Position numbers and translations under genes: made by a program. Positions 9,404 to 20,260 of a stretch of 64,000 bases of DNA are shown here, one piece after another. The notes below the pieces were generated by a model. The model ran no database searches. It was not told the DNA's origin and saw only the letters and a list, made by a program, of their open reading frames with translations. Position 1 is the first letter of the stretch; each line of letters opens with the position of its first letter. Origin of the DNA: Ascarosepion bandense (lineage: Eukaryota; Mollusca; Cephalopoda; Sepiida; Sepiidae); contig JBBBDQ010000352.1 in assembly GCA_037127315.1 (NCBI GenBank), positions 278,501 through 342,500 on the forward strand, in the 5' to 3' direction.

Positions 9404-10080
9404 AGAAAAAGAAAAGGGTAACTGAAATTTACTAAGTTTTAACTTAGTATAAGTCAAGACTAACCTTCAATTGCAAAATAATTTCCATGAACTACTTAGG
9501 TTAGTGACAAAACAAATAAAATAAAAACTCAACAAAAACTAAAAATTTAAAAAATAAATTATTAAAAATTAAATTAAATTAAATTAAAAATTACATAAAA
9601 GACAGACTGATTCCGAGTGAACTTACCACGAGGAGATAACACAGAAAGTTGAGAAAGTTGATTTAATTAAATTTCTGAAGTCAAAAATAAAATTTAAACA
9701 TTTTTTCAGAATATAGACGAGTTAGCCAACATGTGTATACTAGTTGCCCGGCGGTGAGTGAATAACTCAAAGAACAAATCTTTACTCATTTACAAGACAG
9801 AACTAATGGAATTAAGATAAAACCACGGTTCATCCAAGTCAAAACTAACCTTCAATTGCAAAATAATTTACACAAACTACTTAGGTTAGTGATAAAAAAA
9901 TAAAACAAAAATTTTAAAAATAAATAATTAAAAATTAAATTAAAAATTACAGAAAACACAGACTGATTCTGGGTGAACTTACCACGAGGCAAAAACAATG
10001 AAACAAATAAACTAAATGAAACAAATCAAAAACGATTTTCAGCATTAAAATGATATAATGAAGATTGATATGCTGGCTAA
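9404..10080. repeat. Two direct copies of an AT-rich segment of about 170 bp
   Basis: Copies at about 9451-9640 and 9830-9992 share aactaaccttcaattgcaaa, actacttaggttagtga, agactgattc and gaacttaccacgagg, offset about 380 bp. The intervening part is not obviously repeated. No coding content. A poly-A/T run at 9391-9416 separates this block from the LINE head. Confidence 0.6.
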
Positions 10081-10319
10081 ATAAACTAACCAACCAACCA
10101 ATTCCAGGCAAGCATGGGTTGGACAAGGTTTTTTTGATAGCTCTTTTATTGACCCATCATGAAATATTGCAGCAAGATTACCTGCTCTAACACCAACCAA
10201 TTTAGGAGACTAGAAACTCAATTTTATTGAAACAGTATCTTTAGGAAGATTACTTACCAACACAGAGTAGGTGCAAAGGTTTTCATAGCAGAGATTTTGT
10301 TTTTCTCTTTCACAATCAT
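10081..10319. other. Unassigned sequence
   Basis: No ORF or repeat identified. It may be the upstream part of the decayed LINE that follows. Confidence 0.3.
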
Positions 10320-10635
10320 TCTTAACAAATTGTGTAATGGAAATCATTTTCAGTGGACAATCTTCTAGATCATTTCATATTAATGGTGAGGTTTCTCAGG
10401 ACTCTATCCTTTGACCTACATTTTTTCTTTGAAGACATTCCTGATGTCATCAGTTCCCAACTAGGTATTTATGCTCATGTATTTACTCCTGTCTTAATAA
10501 GTCTGATAGGTTTGACAAAGTAAAATTGTCAGCTGCTCTTGAAAACAACCTTCAATCAGTTGTTACCTGGTTGTAAATTTTAACACCTCCAGAATGAAAC
10601 TGCCATCTTTTAATCATCATATATTTTTGAAAAGT
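10320..10635 (+). mobile_element. Heavily decayed CR1-like RT fragment
   Basis: Broken plus-strand translation suggests GEVSQDSIL (cf. GVPQGSILGP), DIPDVISSQLGIYA (cf. NDLPDTIRSQVGMYTDD), LENNLQSVV and NTSKMKLPSF, in the right order for CR1-like RT. Several frameshifts. Supported by order and spacing rather than close identity. Confidence 0.45.
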
Positions 10636-11690
10636 CACATATACTAGAAATAACACCTTCAAAAAGAATACTATCAAACCTTTTTCTTTTCTCTGACGCG
10701 AATGCTTATTATGTATTTATATATATATATATATATTATTTTCACAACGATTCCTCTAATTACATCAAAAAACAAGGTCAATTATGTTTGTTCTCTGGCG
10801 ATCTGTGTTCAAACTTAAATATTAGCAGTAACACTTTATTCATACATGACACATTTTAATACATCCCGAAAAGCAATACAGTATAAAATGATCAGTTGAA
10901 GAATGGAACTCCACACCAGGAATAAGAAATACAGATTTATTGTACTAAGGTACAATTAACAATAATACATATATAGGCAAGCCATGGGTTGGAGCGAAAT
11001 CAACTATCGAATAGTAAATGCCTTTGCCTAAGAACTTTTTCCTGTTTGTACTGCTTGTTACCGTCTTTTATAAAGTAGAGCATTCTATTCTCGAGGGATG
11101 ACAGGATTTTTCACTATAACACATTTCTATCTGGCTGATCAAAATAAAGCCCCGATTTTACTTTTCTTATGCCAATCATAATTTGTCATTTTGACTGTTA
11201 CCAACATTTATAGAATCACTTGAATGAGAGCTGGTAGATTTTGGGGGTTTTTTCATCCTAAAACATGGAAGACCAATAAGTTTAACAAATGTGTTCAATT
11301 CGCTTTTCTGCACATAGCTAACAAAATTATTTTTTGGTTTATTCAAACTATTGTTTTATTATATATATGAAGTTGCAGCCAAGTACCAACTAGCTACCTT
11401 CAGGTGTTCATTGTTTTTAGCTAATATGGGCTATCTTATATGTCAATTAGAAAGAGAGGAGAGGTCAAGTTGCAGAAAGCACAATCCAATAATAATCGTC
11501 AGGGACACGCCAAAGAGTGATGAGCCATATACTGAATTTTCGTAAAGTCACATATACTAGAAATAACACCTTCAAAAAGAATACTGTCAATCTTTTTCTT
11601 TTCTCTGACTCAAATGCTTATTAAGTATCCATATATATATATATATATAATTTTTACAATGTCAAATGATCTCAGTTAAGTGCCATACAT
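10636..11690. repeat. Direct duplication of about 100 bp, 909 bp apart
   Basis: Segments 10636-10737 and 11545-11650 both read agtcacatatactagaaat, caccttcaaaaagaatact, tttttcttttctctgac and then an (AT)n run. The second copy continues after a SINE insertion with ccaattacatcaaa and tttgttccctggcaatcc, matching 10755-10815. The intervening 10860-11545 has no recognised content. Confidence 0.6.
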
Positions 11691-12001
11691 GATTTGTGCG
11701 TTGTGGTATAGTGGATATTGACTCAGAATGGCAAATTGGGGAGCCAAGTTCGAATTCCAGTTGAATTCCTTGCATTTGCTTATGCACAAATACCCTTAGG
11801 AAAGGTATTAATCTGTCTCTTCCCTCCAGTTATGGGTTAAATAATAGGACAGACTGGGTTCTATAGCCTTGGTTGGCAACCAGTCTGCTGCAGAAAGCAA
11901 TGGCACCCTACTGCAGGATAATCTTCTGCCTCGTCAATCATGTCTCAAAAGAGGCATGATCGCCCAAAGTGTGTCTCAGGTATGGAACTTAACTGACTGA
12001 C
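11691..12001 (+). mobile_element. SINE-A, tRNA-derived, complete
   Basis: A tRNA-like head with A box (tggtatagtgg) and B box (agttcgaattcc) is followed by the body (cccttaggaaaggtatta, cagttatgggttaaat, ttctatagccttggttgg) and a tail ending aacttaactgactga. The 7-mer acatgat flanks it (11687-11693 and 12002-12008). Just upstream lies ctcagttaagtgccatacat, which is the reverse complement of the SINE tail. Confidence 0.75.
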
Positions 12002-12008
12002 ACATGAT

Positions 12009-12317
12009 CCCAGAAACAGGATTCCCCCAATTACATCAAAGCAAGGCAACTATATTTGTTCCCTGGCAATCCATGTTCAAACTAAAGTGTTGTTGCCAAC
12101 ACTTTATTCATATATGACAATATACAATCATTTTTGCTTTTCCATTAAGCAAATTTTTTTTTTTTTTTTTTTTCACTTTGAAGAAAATCTAACAAAATGA
12201 TTGTTACCTCCGGGAGTGTAACTCATTGCACCATCTTTAGCTCAGGTTTTCTACTGAAATGAATTAGATATTAAATTAAATTGAAGTGTAATGATTATAT
12301 TGAATTACTTTCATTTT
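12009..12317. other. Continuation of the flanking duplication; poly-T run
   Basis: The first 120 bp continue the direct duplication (see 10636). A 22-base poly-T run lies near 12150-12172. The rest is AT-rich and unassigned. Confidence 0.4.
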
Positions 12318-12555
12318 TTTTAATCATTTCCCTCCAAGCAAGGTAGGACCACCACCAGTGTGCAGGGGGTTACAGTCAGAGAAAAGACTGGGTCGACTCT
12401 TGCTTTCCTAACCACTATTAACTTAAAAAATTTAAATGTAACATTCATCACAATCTTCTGACATTTGATTCTGTTATTTTATTCTTATACTCTCAGCATT
12501 TCATTGTCTGAGTGGCTCTGTTGCCTTGCTTAGGGTGAAATTGATGAAAAAAGAC
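12318..12555. repeat. Two CR1-like 3' termini in opposite orientation
   Basis: At 12330-12390 the minus-strand terminus (tccctccaagcaaggtagg, ccagtgtgcagggggtta) is present; at 12505-12555 a plus-strand terminus (ttgccttgcttagggtgaaa). Both are short 3' scraps. Confidence 0.5.
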
Positions 12556-13589
12556 ATTTGATGTTATCTTGAGAAATTGGAAAACTTTAAAGTTATTAAC
12601 TTCATTTTGTAAGTCTGTCTTTCATCATAATATTTAAATGTTGATAGTTCTCTTTTGTTTCTTGCGTATTCAGCTGGTTACTAACAGTGAAACTCAATGA
12701 GGTATTTTGTGTTGTAGTCGATGGTGCACAATGGCTTTATTTTGCTTTTTAAGTTTGATTTTTCTGTTTTCTTTTATTCTAGGTTTAGATTGCATTGTTG
12801 TATTGTCTTAGCAACATCTAATAAGATGAAGCATCTTGTAAATAAAATTATTGCTTATTCACTTCTGGAGTCTACCAAATGTTCGAATCTTCCCCCAAAG
12901 TATGTAATATTTTCTTTTGTGAGTCAGTCATTTATATAAGTTCCTGCCATCCAATCTTCTTGCTTGTATATATCCTAAATTCACCTGGGTTCACTTCCTG
13001 TTTTTCATTGTTCACTTTGTGACTCTGTGATCACCTTCTGAATTAATAATGAATCTAGATCTTTTTATGTACTAGAGTACAAAACTTATTTTATTATCTC
13101 TTAAGGAGATCCCACTACATATTGGGATCATCACAGATCAACTTCTCTGAGAGAAAATGTTCCTCATTGTTTGAATTGAATTTAATGTCAGTCTGGTGTG
13201 AATCACATATTAGATTACACATAGATGTAACATGACAGAAGAAATCACTTTTCATTTTCCAATTTGTCTTTTTTTATTTTAAGCTAATCTGTGGGAAGGT
13301 TTCAGAACAATCTTTAAGCCAATCTTTTCTAGTAAAAACAAATAACAAAAAATAAATCTAGCAGAGAATTAAAATGCTATCTTTTAAAATAAAATTACAG
13401 AAATTGAGAAAATCTTTTAGATTGTTGATACCAGACAGTAGTGTTCAAGCCCAGGTAAAAGTTTGAATTTTGAGTCCTGATTTTCAAAACAAACATGAAG
13501 GGTTTTTCCATTTGGACAAGTTGTATAACACAATCTTCCTACATTCAATTTTTTTCTTTAACCTTTTTTTTTTTTTTTTTAAATCTTCA
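12556..13589. other. No recognisable feature
   Basis: AT-rich, with a poly-T run at 13565-13580. The open frame at 12721-12939 has no domain signature and I do not call it a gene. Confidence 0.5.
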
Positions 13590-13958
13590 CCCAATAAAAG
13601 TCCAAAGAGCCACTCAGGGTAGCAGGTTACTAAATATTGTTGTATGGACATAGGAGGTGGAAGTAAGAACTGATGATGAGGATATATTGAATATGACTAG
13701 AAAGCAAGAAGCCAGAAGAGAATTCCAAAAGTGAGAAGTGCAAGAAAAGACATTGTTATCATAGAATTTATGGTTACATTTAGCCATTTTAACACTAAGA
13801 TGATGATATCTTGCTACTAATCTAATAAAGTGTTTAAATGCATATAATCTAGGTACCATAGAGGAAATTAATATTTACTTTGAGTAATACAAAAATGTTG
13901 CACAGGGCTAAAGCTGGAAAGGCTCATCTTCAATCTGTTTTATTTGAAACTTAGGTAT
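13590..13958 (-). mobile_element. CR1-like LINE 3' fragment
   Basis: Minus-strand translation gives CNHKFYDNNVFSCTSHFWNS, matching the 'FFSRTSRLWNSLP' block of the LINE, plus LVARYHHLSVKMAK upstream of it. The 3' end (cacccaataaaagtcc, agccactcagg) is a variant of the CR1-like terminus. Probably continuous with 14815-14965 before later insertions. Confidence 0.6.
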
Positions 13959-13966
13959 CCATGATT

Positions 13967-14276
13967 CAGTCAGTTAAGTGCCATACGTGATACACGCTTG
14001 GGCGATCATGTCTCAAAAGAGACATGACTGACTGGGCAGAAGATTATCCTGCAGTAGGTTGCCATTGCTTTCTGCGGTAGACTGGTTGTCGACCAAGGCT
14101 ATAGAACCCAATCTGTCCTGCTATTTAACCCATAACTGGAAGGAAGAGATGGATTAATACCTTTCCCAAGGGTATTTGCGCGTAAGTGAATACAATGGAT
14201 TCAACTGGAATTCGAACTCGGCTCCCCGGCTTCTCGTTCCGAGTCGATATCCACTGTACCACAACGCACATCCTAG
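13967..14276 (-). mobile_element. SINE-A, minus strand, with 8-bp target duplication
   Basis: A complete SINE-A: tail at the left (cagtcagttaagtgccatac), body (agtaggttgccattgc, ggttgtcgaccaaggc), B box (gaattcgaactcgg, reverse strand) and A box (ccactgtacca) at the right. Flanked by ccatgatt at 13959-13966 and 14277-14284, a clean target-site duplication. Confidence 0.8.
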
Positions 14277-14515
14277 CCATGATTACTCTGCCTAAACATA
14301 CCACAGTATTCCTTACACCAAAACATTTTTATTTACCATTCTTACTAAAGCTACCATAATACCACAAAATCTCTACATGGTCTAAACTAATTTCTATATT
14401 TATGTAAGTATGTCTGTGAGAAATAAAAAAAAATAAAATTTGAAAATGACCCCCCCGCCGAAAATTTACAATGAGGAAAGTTCATCAGAATAATTATCGT
14501 TAAAGTATTTATTTT
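14277..14515. other. Unassigned sequence
   Basis: No ORF or repeat identified; contains a cccccc run at 14451-14456. Confidence 0.3.
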
Positions 14516-14814
14516 TTTAATCGTATCACCCCGAGCAAGGCGGTAATGCCACTGATGGGCTACGTAATAGTGAGAAGATTGGAAAAGAGAAAGCCGAAAA
14601 CCACATCCTAAACAGGGAATAAGGGATGAGCCTCTTAACCTGTTCAATAGATGTGGATGGAGTGTGAACCGGGCGATAGATAGATCTATCTACTCTAATT
14701 GAAAAAAAAAAAGAAAGTGAGAAGATTGGAAAAGAGAAGGCTGGAAACCACATCTTAAACAGGGAACAAGGGATGAGCATCTTAACCTGTTCAATAGACG
14801 TGGGTGGAGTGTGA
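14516..14814 (-). mobile_element. C-type element with duplicated 5' monomer
   Basis: The segment 14516-14700 is a complete C-type element (LINE 5' end fused to the terminus cgagcaaggcggtaatgcc). Upstream on its own strand, 14715-14814 is a second copy of the 5' monomer (cctgttcaatagacgtgggt) that lacks the LINE tail. They are joined by a T-rich stretch (poly-A on the plus strand, 14701-14711). The locus at 27362-27661 has the same arrangement. Confidence 0.65.
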
Positions 14815-14965
14815 AGGGGAAGTAATTGAAGCTGAGATACCAGGTTATGACTGATAACTTTACAGATTCTTCATTAGATTTTGTCTAGAATTTCTAAATA
14901 CTTAGAAGTACCATACCAGATTTAGCAGCAATATTCAATGCATGGGTAATTGGTAGTGCTAGAAA
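14815..14965 (-). mobile_element. CR1-like LINE fragment
   Basis: Resembles the LINE between the RT and the C-terminal domain (taccaggttatgactgat, tttgtctagaatttct, ttcaatgcatgggta). Likely the 5' continuation of 13590-13958. Confidence 0.5.
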
Positions 14966-15164
14966 TTACATGAAATTTAAAATATAATTTATGTATGTAA
15001 ATATATAAGGTGGAAGATGTGAAAACCAGGTAGATATTTCAGTTTTTTATTCTATCATCAGTAACTGTGCAAGTAGATTATTTATGTCTGGTCCAGGTCT
15101 TTTAGATAGAAAAATATTAATGACATTTTCTTACTCGTTTCTAATTTAAATATATTTTTAATTA

Positions 15165-15265
15165 TTTTACTCCAATGCCACTAGATGCAGAGGATTACAG
15201 GGAGTGAAAGTGAACGAGAAGACCGAGAAGAGGGAGGATTGAAGAAGGGATAAAGAAGTAATATT
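15165..15265 (-). repeat. CR1-like 3' scrap
   Basis: attttactccaatgccacta and gcagaggattacaggg resemble the LINE 3' terminus, strongly decayed. Confidence 0.35.
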
Positions 15266-15329
15266 TAAGAAGGCAGAAGATGGTGATTGATGTTATTATA
15301 GTGGTGAGAAAGTGACTGAAGTCAGGTGC

Positions 15330-15843
15330 AAGGACATTCTTCTATATTGCGTGGCGTGTCTCTTATCGTGGCCTTCCTTATCTGCCTGTCTCATGTAGGT
15401 CTTAATACTCTTTCTCTTCAAACTCTGCTCTGCTATCCATTTGCTCAAGTCAACCAAGTATGCTATATGTTGCTTTCCCCTGTCTCTATTTTTCTCTATC
15501 TGTTCTGTAGGTATCAAATTCTCCAAGCCTTCCTTCCTCATTGTCTCAGAAACTTCAGCTGTCTTTTCCTTATATTTAGTATAAGTTTCCTTTTCATTTC
15601 CATCCTTTCTAAAACCTTGTTGTTGCTAATGTTATCCTCAGCATTCTTCTGTAGAACCAAATTTCAGCTACTTAAAGTCTTTCCTTCATCTTTGATTGTC
15701 CAGCATTTGCTGCCATATTAAAGAACAGACATTACATAAAATTCCAGTACTCTACTCCGGATTTTGATTTTGAATTTTCCTTGGCCATGCCAATATGCCT
15801 TTGGAGATAAGTATCACACTTTTCGTCTACTGTTAGAATACTT
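15330..15843 (-). mobile_element. RTE-like LINE 3' fragment
   Basis: Minus-strand translation shows RKEGLENLIPTEQIE, KNRDRGKQHIAYLVDLSKW, a match to the 'KEGLENLILTGQIEGKRDRG' block of RTE-like copies. The fragment ends at a SINE-B insertion at about 15843. The plus-strand frame over the same bases is a shadow. Confidence 0.65.
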
Positions 15844-15856
15844 ACAGATTCTTATC

Positions 15857-16281
15857 ATCCGGCAGCAAGGCCTTTGATTGAGAGGTTGTGAGGAGCATGG
15901 AACCACCTCTTAATTGCTGTTGTTCCCAGGTCCACCCTGACCTAGTGTGGTAGCACCTGTTAGGGTTCCAGCTATGGGTAAATAGTTAACCACCAAACTC
16001 GGGTCAAAACACTATGAAAGCATAAAAATAGACTTTTATAGAAAAATACACATTTTTAAAGAAAAAAAGTTATTCTCAGTAAAACATCTTTGAATGCAAA
16101 ATTAAGACATTTTCAGTTTTCTAAAATAAAAAAAGAATAAAAACAAAAAATTTTCATTTAAAATCTGACAAAATTAACCTTCTCACTGTACCCGAATGTT
16201 CAAAACAAAAAAACCTTAAGACCCTATCTTCTTGGCATTAAATAACCCATAGTGGTTGATATGCTGTTCAACAAAACTCAA
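15857..16281 (+). mobile_element. SINE-B, 5'-truncated, perfect 13-bp target duplication
   Basis: Matches the long interspersed family (ggcagcaaggcctttgattg, tggtagcacctgttaggg, gttgatatgctgttcaaca). Flanked by acagattcttatc at 15844-15856 and 16282-16294, identical on both sides. 5' truncation with a long variable duplication indicates LINE-mediated retrotransposition. The 3' end is acaaaactcaa. No coding capacity. Confidence 0.75.
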
Positions 16282-16294
16282 ACAGATTCTTATC

Positions 16295-16954
16295 CGGATT
16301 TTATCAAGGATCTATAACAAGAGTACTTTAGAGTTTTATAAAGTGGTGGCTTTTAAGGCAAGCAAGCAAACAGTGTTCTGACTTCAAGACAAGACGGACC
16401 AGACAAAATCAGATAAAACTGAGAATCGGCTTATTTTATTGGCTACAAATAAAACCCAGCATGCATTTGTGTGCTTCTGCCTATAAATTGGTGAAGGGAA
16501 AGTGTTTTTTAGTCATCATGAACTCTTTGCTATAGCACCTAGATTTTATGAATTTTGCATCAGTTAATAGTTGAGCTGGCTATGTGTAAAAGCAAATTCT
16601 ATGCTAACAATTTCTTTACTCACAATTCTCATTTGTGAAACTTCCAGCTCCATACTGTCCAGCCAACTTTAAACATTAAAATTTTAAATTCAATGTTAAT
16701 TGCTATTTACTGTCCTGATTACTCTTTTCTCTTATTCATTATTAATGTTTCTGTTCCTAATTCTTCCGTTGTCATCTTGCAGCCTTGGCCGAGATAGAAC
16801 TCACTATACCCCTCCAGTATTCTTTGTGCATTTGGAACTCGGGCACAGTTTGCAGCGAAATTCATAATCTTGTCAAATAACTGAATACTTGATGCTTTGC
16901 CAGGGCTACCAAGGGTGTTTTTATTGTGACACCAACATTAGATGGGTTGCCTCC
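16295..16954. other. No recognisable feature
   Basis: AT-rich sequence without motif-bearing ORFs. Confidence 0.45.
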
Positions 16955-17126
16955 AGGACCCATCCTGTTATTTAACCCATAACTGGAGGGAAGTGACGGA
17001 TTAATACCTTTCCCAAGGGTACCAGTGCAGAAGTGAATGCAGGGTACTCAACTGGAATTCGAACTCGGCTCACCAATTTCTCTTTCCATGCTGATATCCA
17101 CTGCACCACAACGCACATCCATCACT
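16955..17126 (-). mobile_element. tRNA-like part of the composite SINE, without 5S head
   Basis: Contains the body (cccataactggagggaag, cctttcccaagggtacc), B box (gaattcgaactcgg) and A box (ccactgcaccacaacgc), and stops just inside the linker (acatccatcac). The 5S module is missing, as expected for 5' truncation at the module boundary. Confidence 0.65.
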
Positions 17127-17640
17127 TTCACACCCTGTAACTCATTGCACCTTACTGGCTTTACGACCTTACGTAGGGTGATACTGATTAAAAAGAAAAT
17201 ACATTACAACACCTCATCTCGGAAACATAGATATAGAAAATAAGATTTGAAGAATATATAAGATGAAGAGCAAGATAAATTTTATTCAAGGGTTTTGTGT
17301 CCATTTGTAGAAGATTCGAGATATTGCTGACCACATGTCTTTTGTGTCTGAAGAATGGTCATGAAAACCTTGAAACTTTGTGCCTCCATTAGGATTTAGT
17401 AAACCTTGATATATTTGCAATGCATTTTGACTTTTACAAAACTTTTTCATTATGTGCTATGTCTCGCTCATGACATAGGTGATCATGGGTCTCATCAAAT
17501 TCAGTTGATTCTCTTTCTGTCTGTTACAAGTGTATCTCGATTGAGTAATAAGCTGATTGCTGAATCCATTGTGAGGATTCTTGATCATTGCAAAGCATTT
17601 GTGAAATATGGCCTCATAACTGAGTTGGATTATTGTTGGC
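17127..17640. other. Unassigned sequence
   Basis: A short CR1-like terminus may be present at 17165-17190 (cgtagggtgatactgatta). The open frames at 17406-17711 on both strands carry no recognised domain. Confidence 0.35.
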
Positions 17641-17965
17641 TTTGAGTGAATGAAAACTGTAGGTCTTAGTAAGGACCATGATTGTTTGAAGCTTGTGGAC
17701 TGGCATATCAAAAAGTTCCGTCACTTAAGAACCTTGAACAACAGAAGCAACTGCTGAAATGGGTAGCACATGTAACTTAAAGAGCAAATAATGATGTCAT
17801 CAAAATGTTGATATTCCCCTCTTCTTCAAAGGAAGGGAGCCTCCATCAATACTAGAAAGTGTAATAATATGTGAACTTGAGAAACCTATTTTCCTGAGAA
17901 GTTATTTTCATAGAAAGGTTTTCTAAATTTCAACCAAATGCAACGCTACTGTTTCATGACTGTAT
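17641..17965. repeat. G-type interspersed repeat, copy 1
   Basis: Shares tgtaggtcttag, agcacatgtaactt, agagcaa, tccatcaatactagaaag and acttgagaaacct with 28545-28612 plus 29740-29895, and part of it with 48915-49100. No ORF. Origin unknown. Confidence 0.5.
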
Positions 17966-18615
17966 ACTGAATGTTTCTTTAAAAAGAAACAGCTAATTAG
18001 CGATTAGAACTGATAGTGTTATATTCCATTATTGTGTATGTTATATACTGCTGCAACTACCATCTTGAAAAATAAACAATACAGGATGATGTGTGTATAA
18101 AAATATTACTTAAATTTTTATTCTTTTTCAATGACTGATGTTTAAGTAGGAGGCGGCCAGAGAGATAGCACAAATGCATACAAAGTGCAGTTGACTGGCT
18201 GGAGTTGTCTTCTGGCTGTTGCTTGATCTCACTTGTTTCTCTGATCAACCTGGAAAAACCTGATCTTATATAAGTTGAGATTTTTGAATTTCACTTGATT
18301 GCGTCATATTTCTACAGGTGCATTTGTTTATAATTTTTGCATTATTATTGTCTTTGGTCACTGAATGTTATGTCATCACATTCCTGTGCCATTGGTTAAT
18401 ATTACCTATTTGACTGAATTAATTATGTGGGTTACAGATGTGTCATCTTAATTTCTTAAATTCAGCCCTGCTTTCTGCACTCCTGATTTCAAAATAATAT
18501 TTAATGTAAGCACACTTTTGTTTTATATTTACTGACCTTGAGAACAGCTGTCTTAACACAAGCAAAATTTTGTTTGTCACTGGCTTCTGTGTTCCCAATT
18601 CCAAAATAATTATCT
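17966..18615. other. Unassigned sequence
   Basis: AT-rich, no domain-bearing ORF and no clear repeat. Confidence 0.4.
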
Positions 18616-18617
18616 TA

Positions 18618-19342
18618 TTAGGTTTTCCCAAAAGTTTGTAAACACTTGCAAAATGAGTCTATCTAGTCCAGCACAGTCGAGACAAGCAGTGGGTTCAGAA
18701 AGGGCAAGAGACACTGTCAGTTCCAAAACAAGATCAATTTGGCAAGAAAGTCATGTTGTGCATTTGGTGAAACTTTGAAGGAATCGTGCATTTTGAGTTG
18801 GTTCTGAACGGTCATGCCATCAGTGCCAAACTTTACTGTCAGCAACTTGAGCGGGTCTACAAAAAGTTGAAGCAAAAGTACTTGGCTCTGATCAACCGAA
18901 AGCGTGCTTTGATGCAGCAGAACAATGCCAAGCCACACACTGCCAGGAAGACCAAAGACAAGTTTGAAGAGCTGGATGGCGTTGAGATTCTGCCACATCC
19001 AGCCTACAGTCCTGACTGTGCTCCATCAGATTATGGCCTTTTCTGCTCAATGCAACACTTTCTGAAGGGCCGCCAATTCAACTCATTTGATGAAGTCGAG
19101 GAAGCGTGTCAAGAATTCTTTGATTCGAAGCTGGCTTAATGGTACTTTGACCAGATCCGAATGCTTGCAGATTGATAGCAGAAAGTTTTGGAAAATGATG
19201 GTCTTTATTTTGAGCAATAATTTTTGTTGTTTTTGCGAGTAAAATTTCAATTTTTTGCAAGTGTTTTCTGGTAACTTTAGATTACTTGGCGAGTAAAATT
19301 TCAATTTTTTGCAAGTGTTTACAAACTTTTGGGACAACCTAA
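18618..19342 (+). mobile_element. Mariner element, internally deleted, TIRs and TA intact
   Basis: Terminal inverted repeats read ttaggttttcccaaaag at the left and cttttgggacaacctaa at the right, continuing inward (tttgtaaacacttgcaaaa). TA dinucleotides flank both ends (18616-18617, 19343-19344). At 725 bp it is well short of the roughly 1.3 kb of a full mariner. The 5' half of the transposase is mostly lost. A direct repeat (gcgagtaaaatttcaatttt) occurs twice before the right TIR. Confidence 0.85.
18786..19139 (+). pseudogene. Mariner transposase, C-terminal half
   Basis: A 117-residue frame with LMQQNNAKPHTARKTKDK followed by LPHPAYSPDCAPSDYGLF, which are the second and third catalytic blocks of mariner (D34D-type) transposases. 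The second catalytic Asp is Asn here (QQNNAKPH where QQDNARPH is usual); the third Asp in APSDY is kept. The DNA-binding N-terminus and first Asp are deleted. The frame ends with a stop after FDSKLA. It cannot encode an active enzyme. Confidence 0.85.
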
Positions 19343-19344
19343 TA

Positions 19345-20260
19345 TATAAACACGCTATTTAATTGCCAGCTTGCATTCTTACTGTTTAATAATATTTGTT
19401 TAATGTAAATACACTTCTGAGTAAAAGTATATCCTGTGGTCATATAATATATATATATATATATATATATCAATAGTACATGTTGATCACAGCTCAATGG
19501 CAAGTCAGTGGAGAAAATGTTAACTTGAGTAACACTAACAGTTAGGTCAATAAATGCCAAACATTTCCTGACCAGCAATTAATATTAGAATTAGTATTAG
19601 TGACTGGAAGTTAACATATTTAATCAATCCTACTTGTTATATCACAGATTACATAAACAACTTGGCTGTAAATCATGATAACAGATAATTCATAGCACGA
19701 AATGCTAAAAATGTCTTTTGCTTTTTCTTAATTTCTTTTTTTGCATTGTTTAAAGTCAATGCTTTTTAGTGTCAGCCATGTTTTTTTTTTATTTTTCGCT
19801 TTTGATATCATGCTTAACATTAACAAATAGCCAGTGACATTTGGTTGAAGGAACCTAAAGCCATGATGCGTTCCTGTTCTGCCATTTCCCCATATGACTT
19901 TCACAATTCTAACAACAAATTCTCTGCCATTACTTTATCCACTTATTCAAGTTTCAATTTTTGATCAGTATATTGTGAATAATTCAGTGTTAATTCATTT
20001 TTAAAATGCAGATTGTATTTCATTGTTACAAAGGGAAAGTAGCAGTGAATTTTTTCTTTTTTTGTTATAGTTCTGTTGTTTTCTTTAACTGTTATTAATG
20101 TGGTTTTTGATAATGTTTCAGTTTTACACTCACCACAGTTTCTCTATTCTAAGGTGTGACAAACATCAGAAAGTTGGCATATTTTTGTTGTTTCTGACAA
20201 GTTTTATCTGTTTCTTTTATTCGGCCTCTTTACAAAGATCTGAAATTAACCTTTTCAGAG
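19345..20260. other. No recognisable feature
   Basis: Contains an (AT)n run at about 19447-19470 and AT-rich sequence. Open frames lack domain signatures. Confidence 0.45.
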
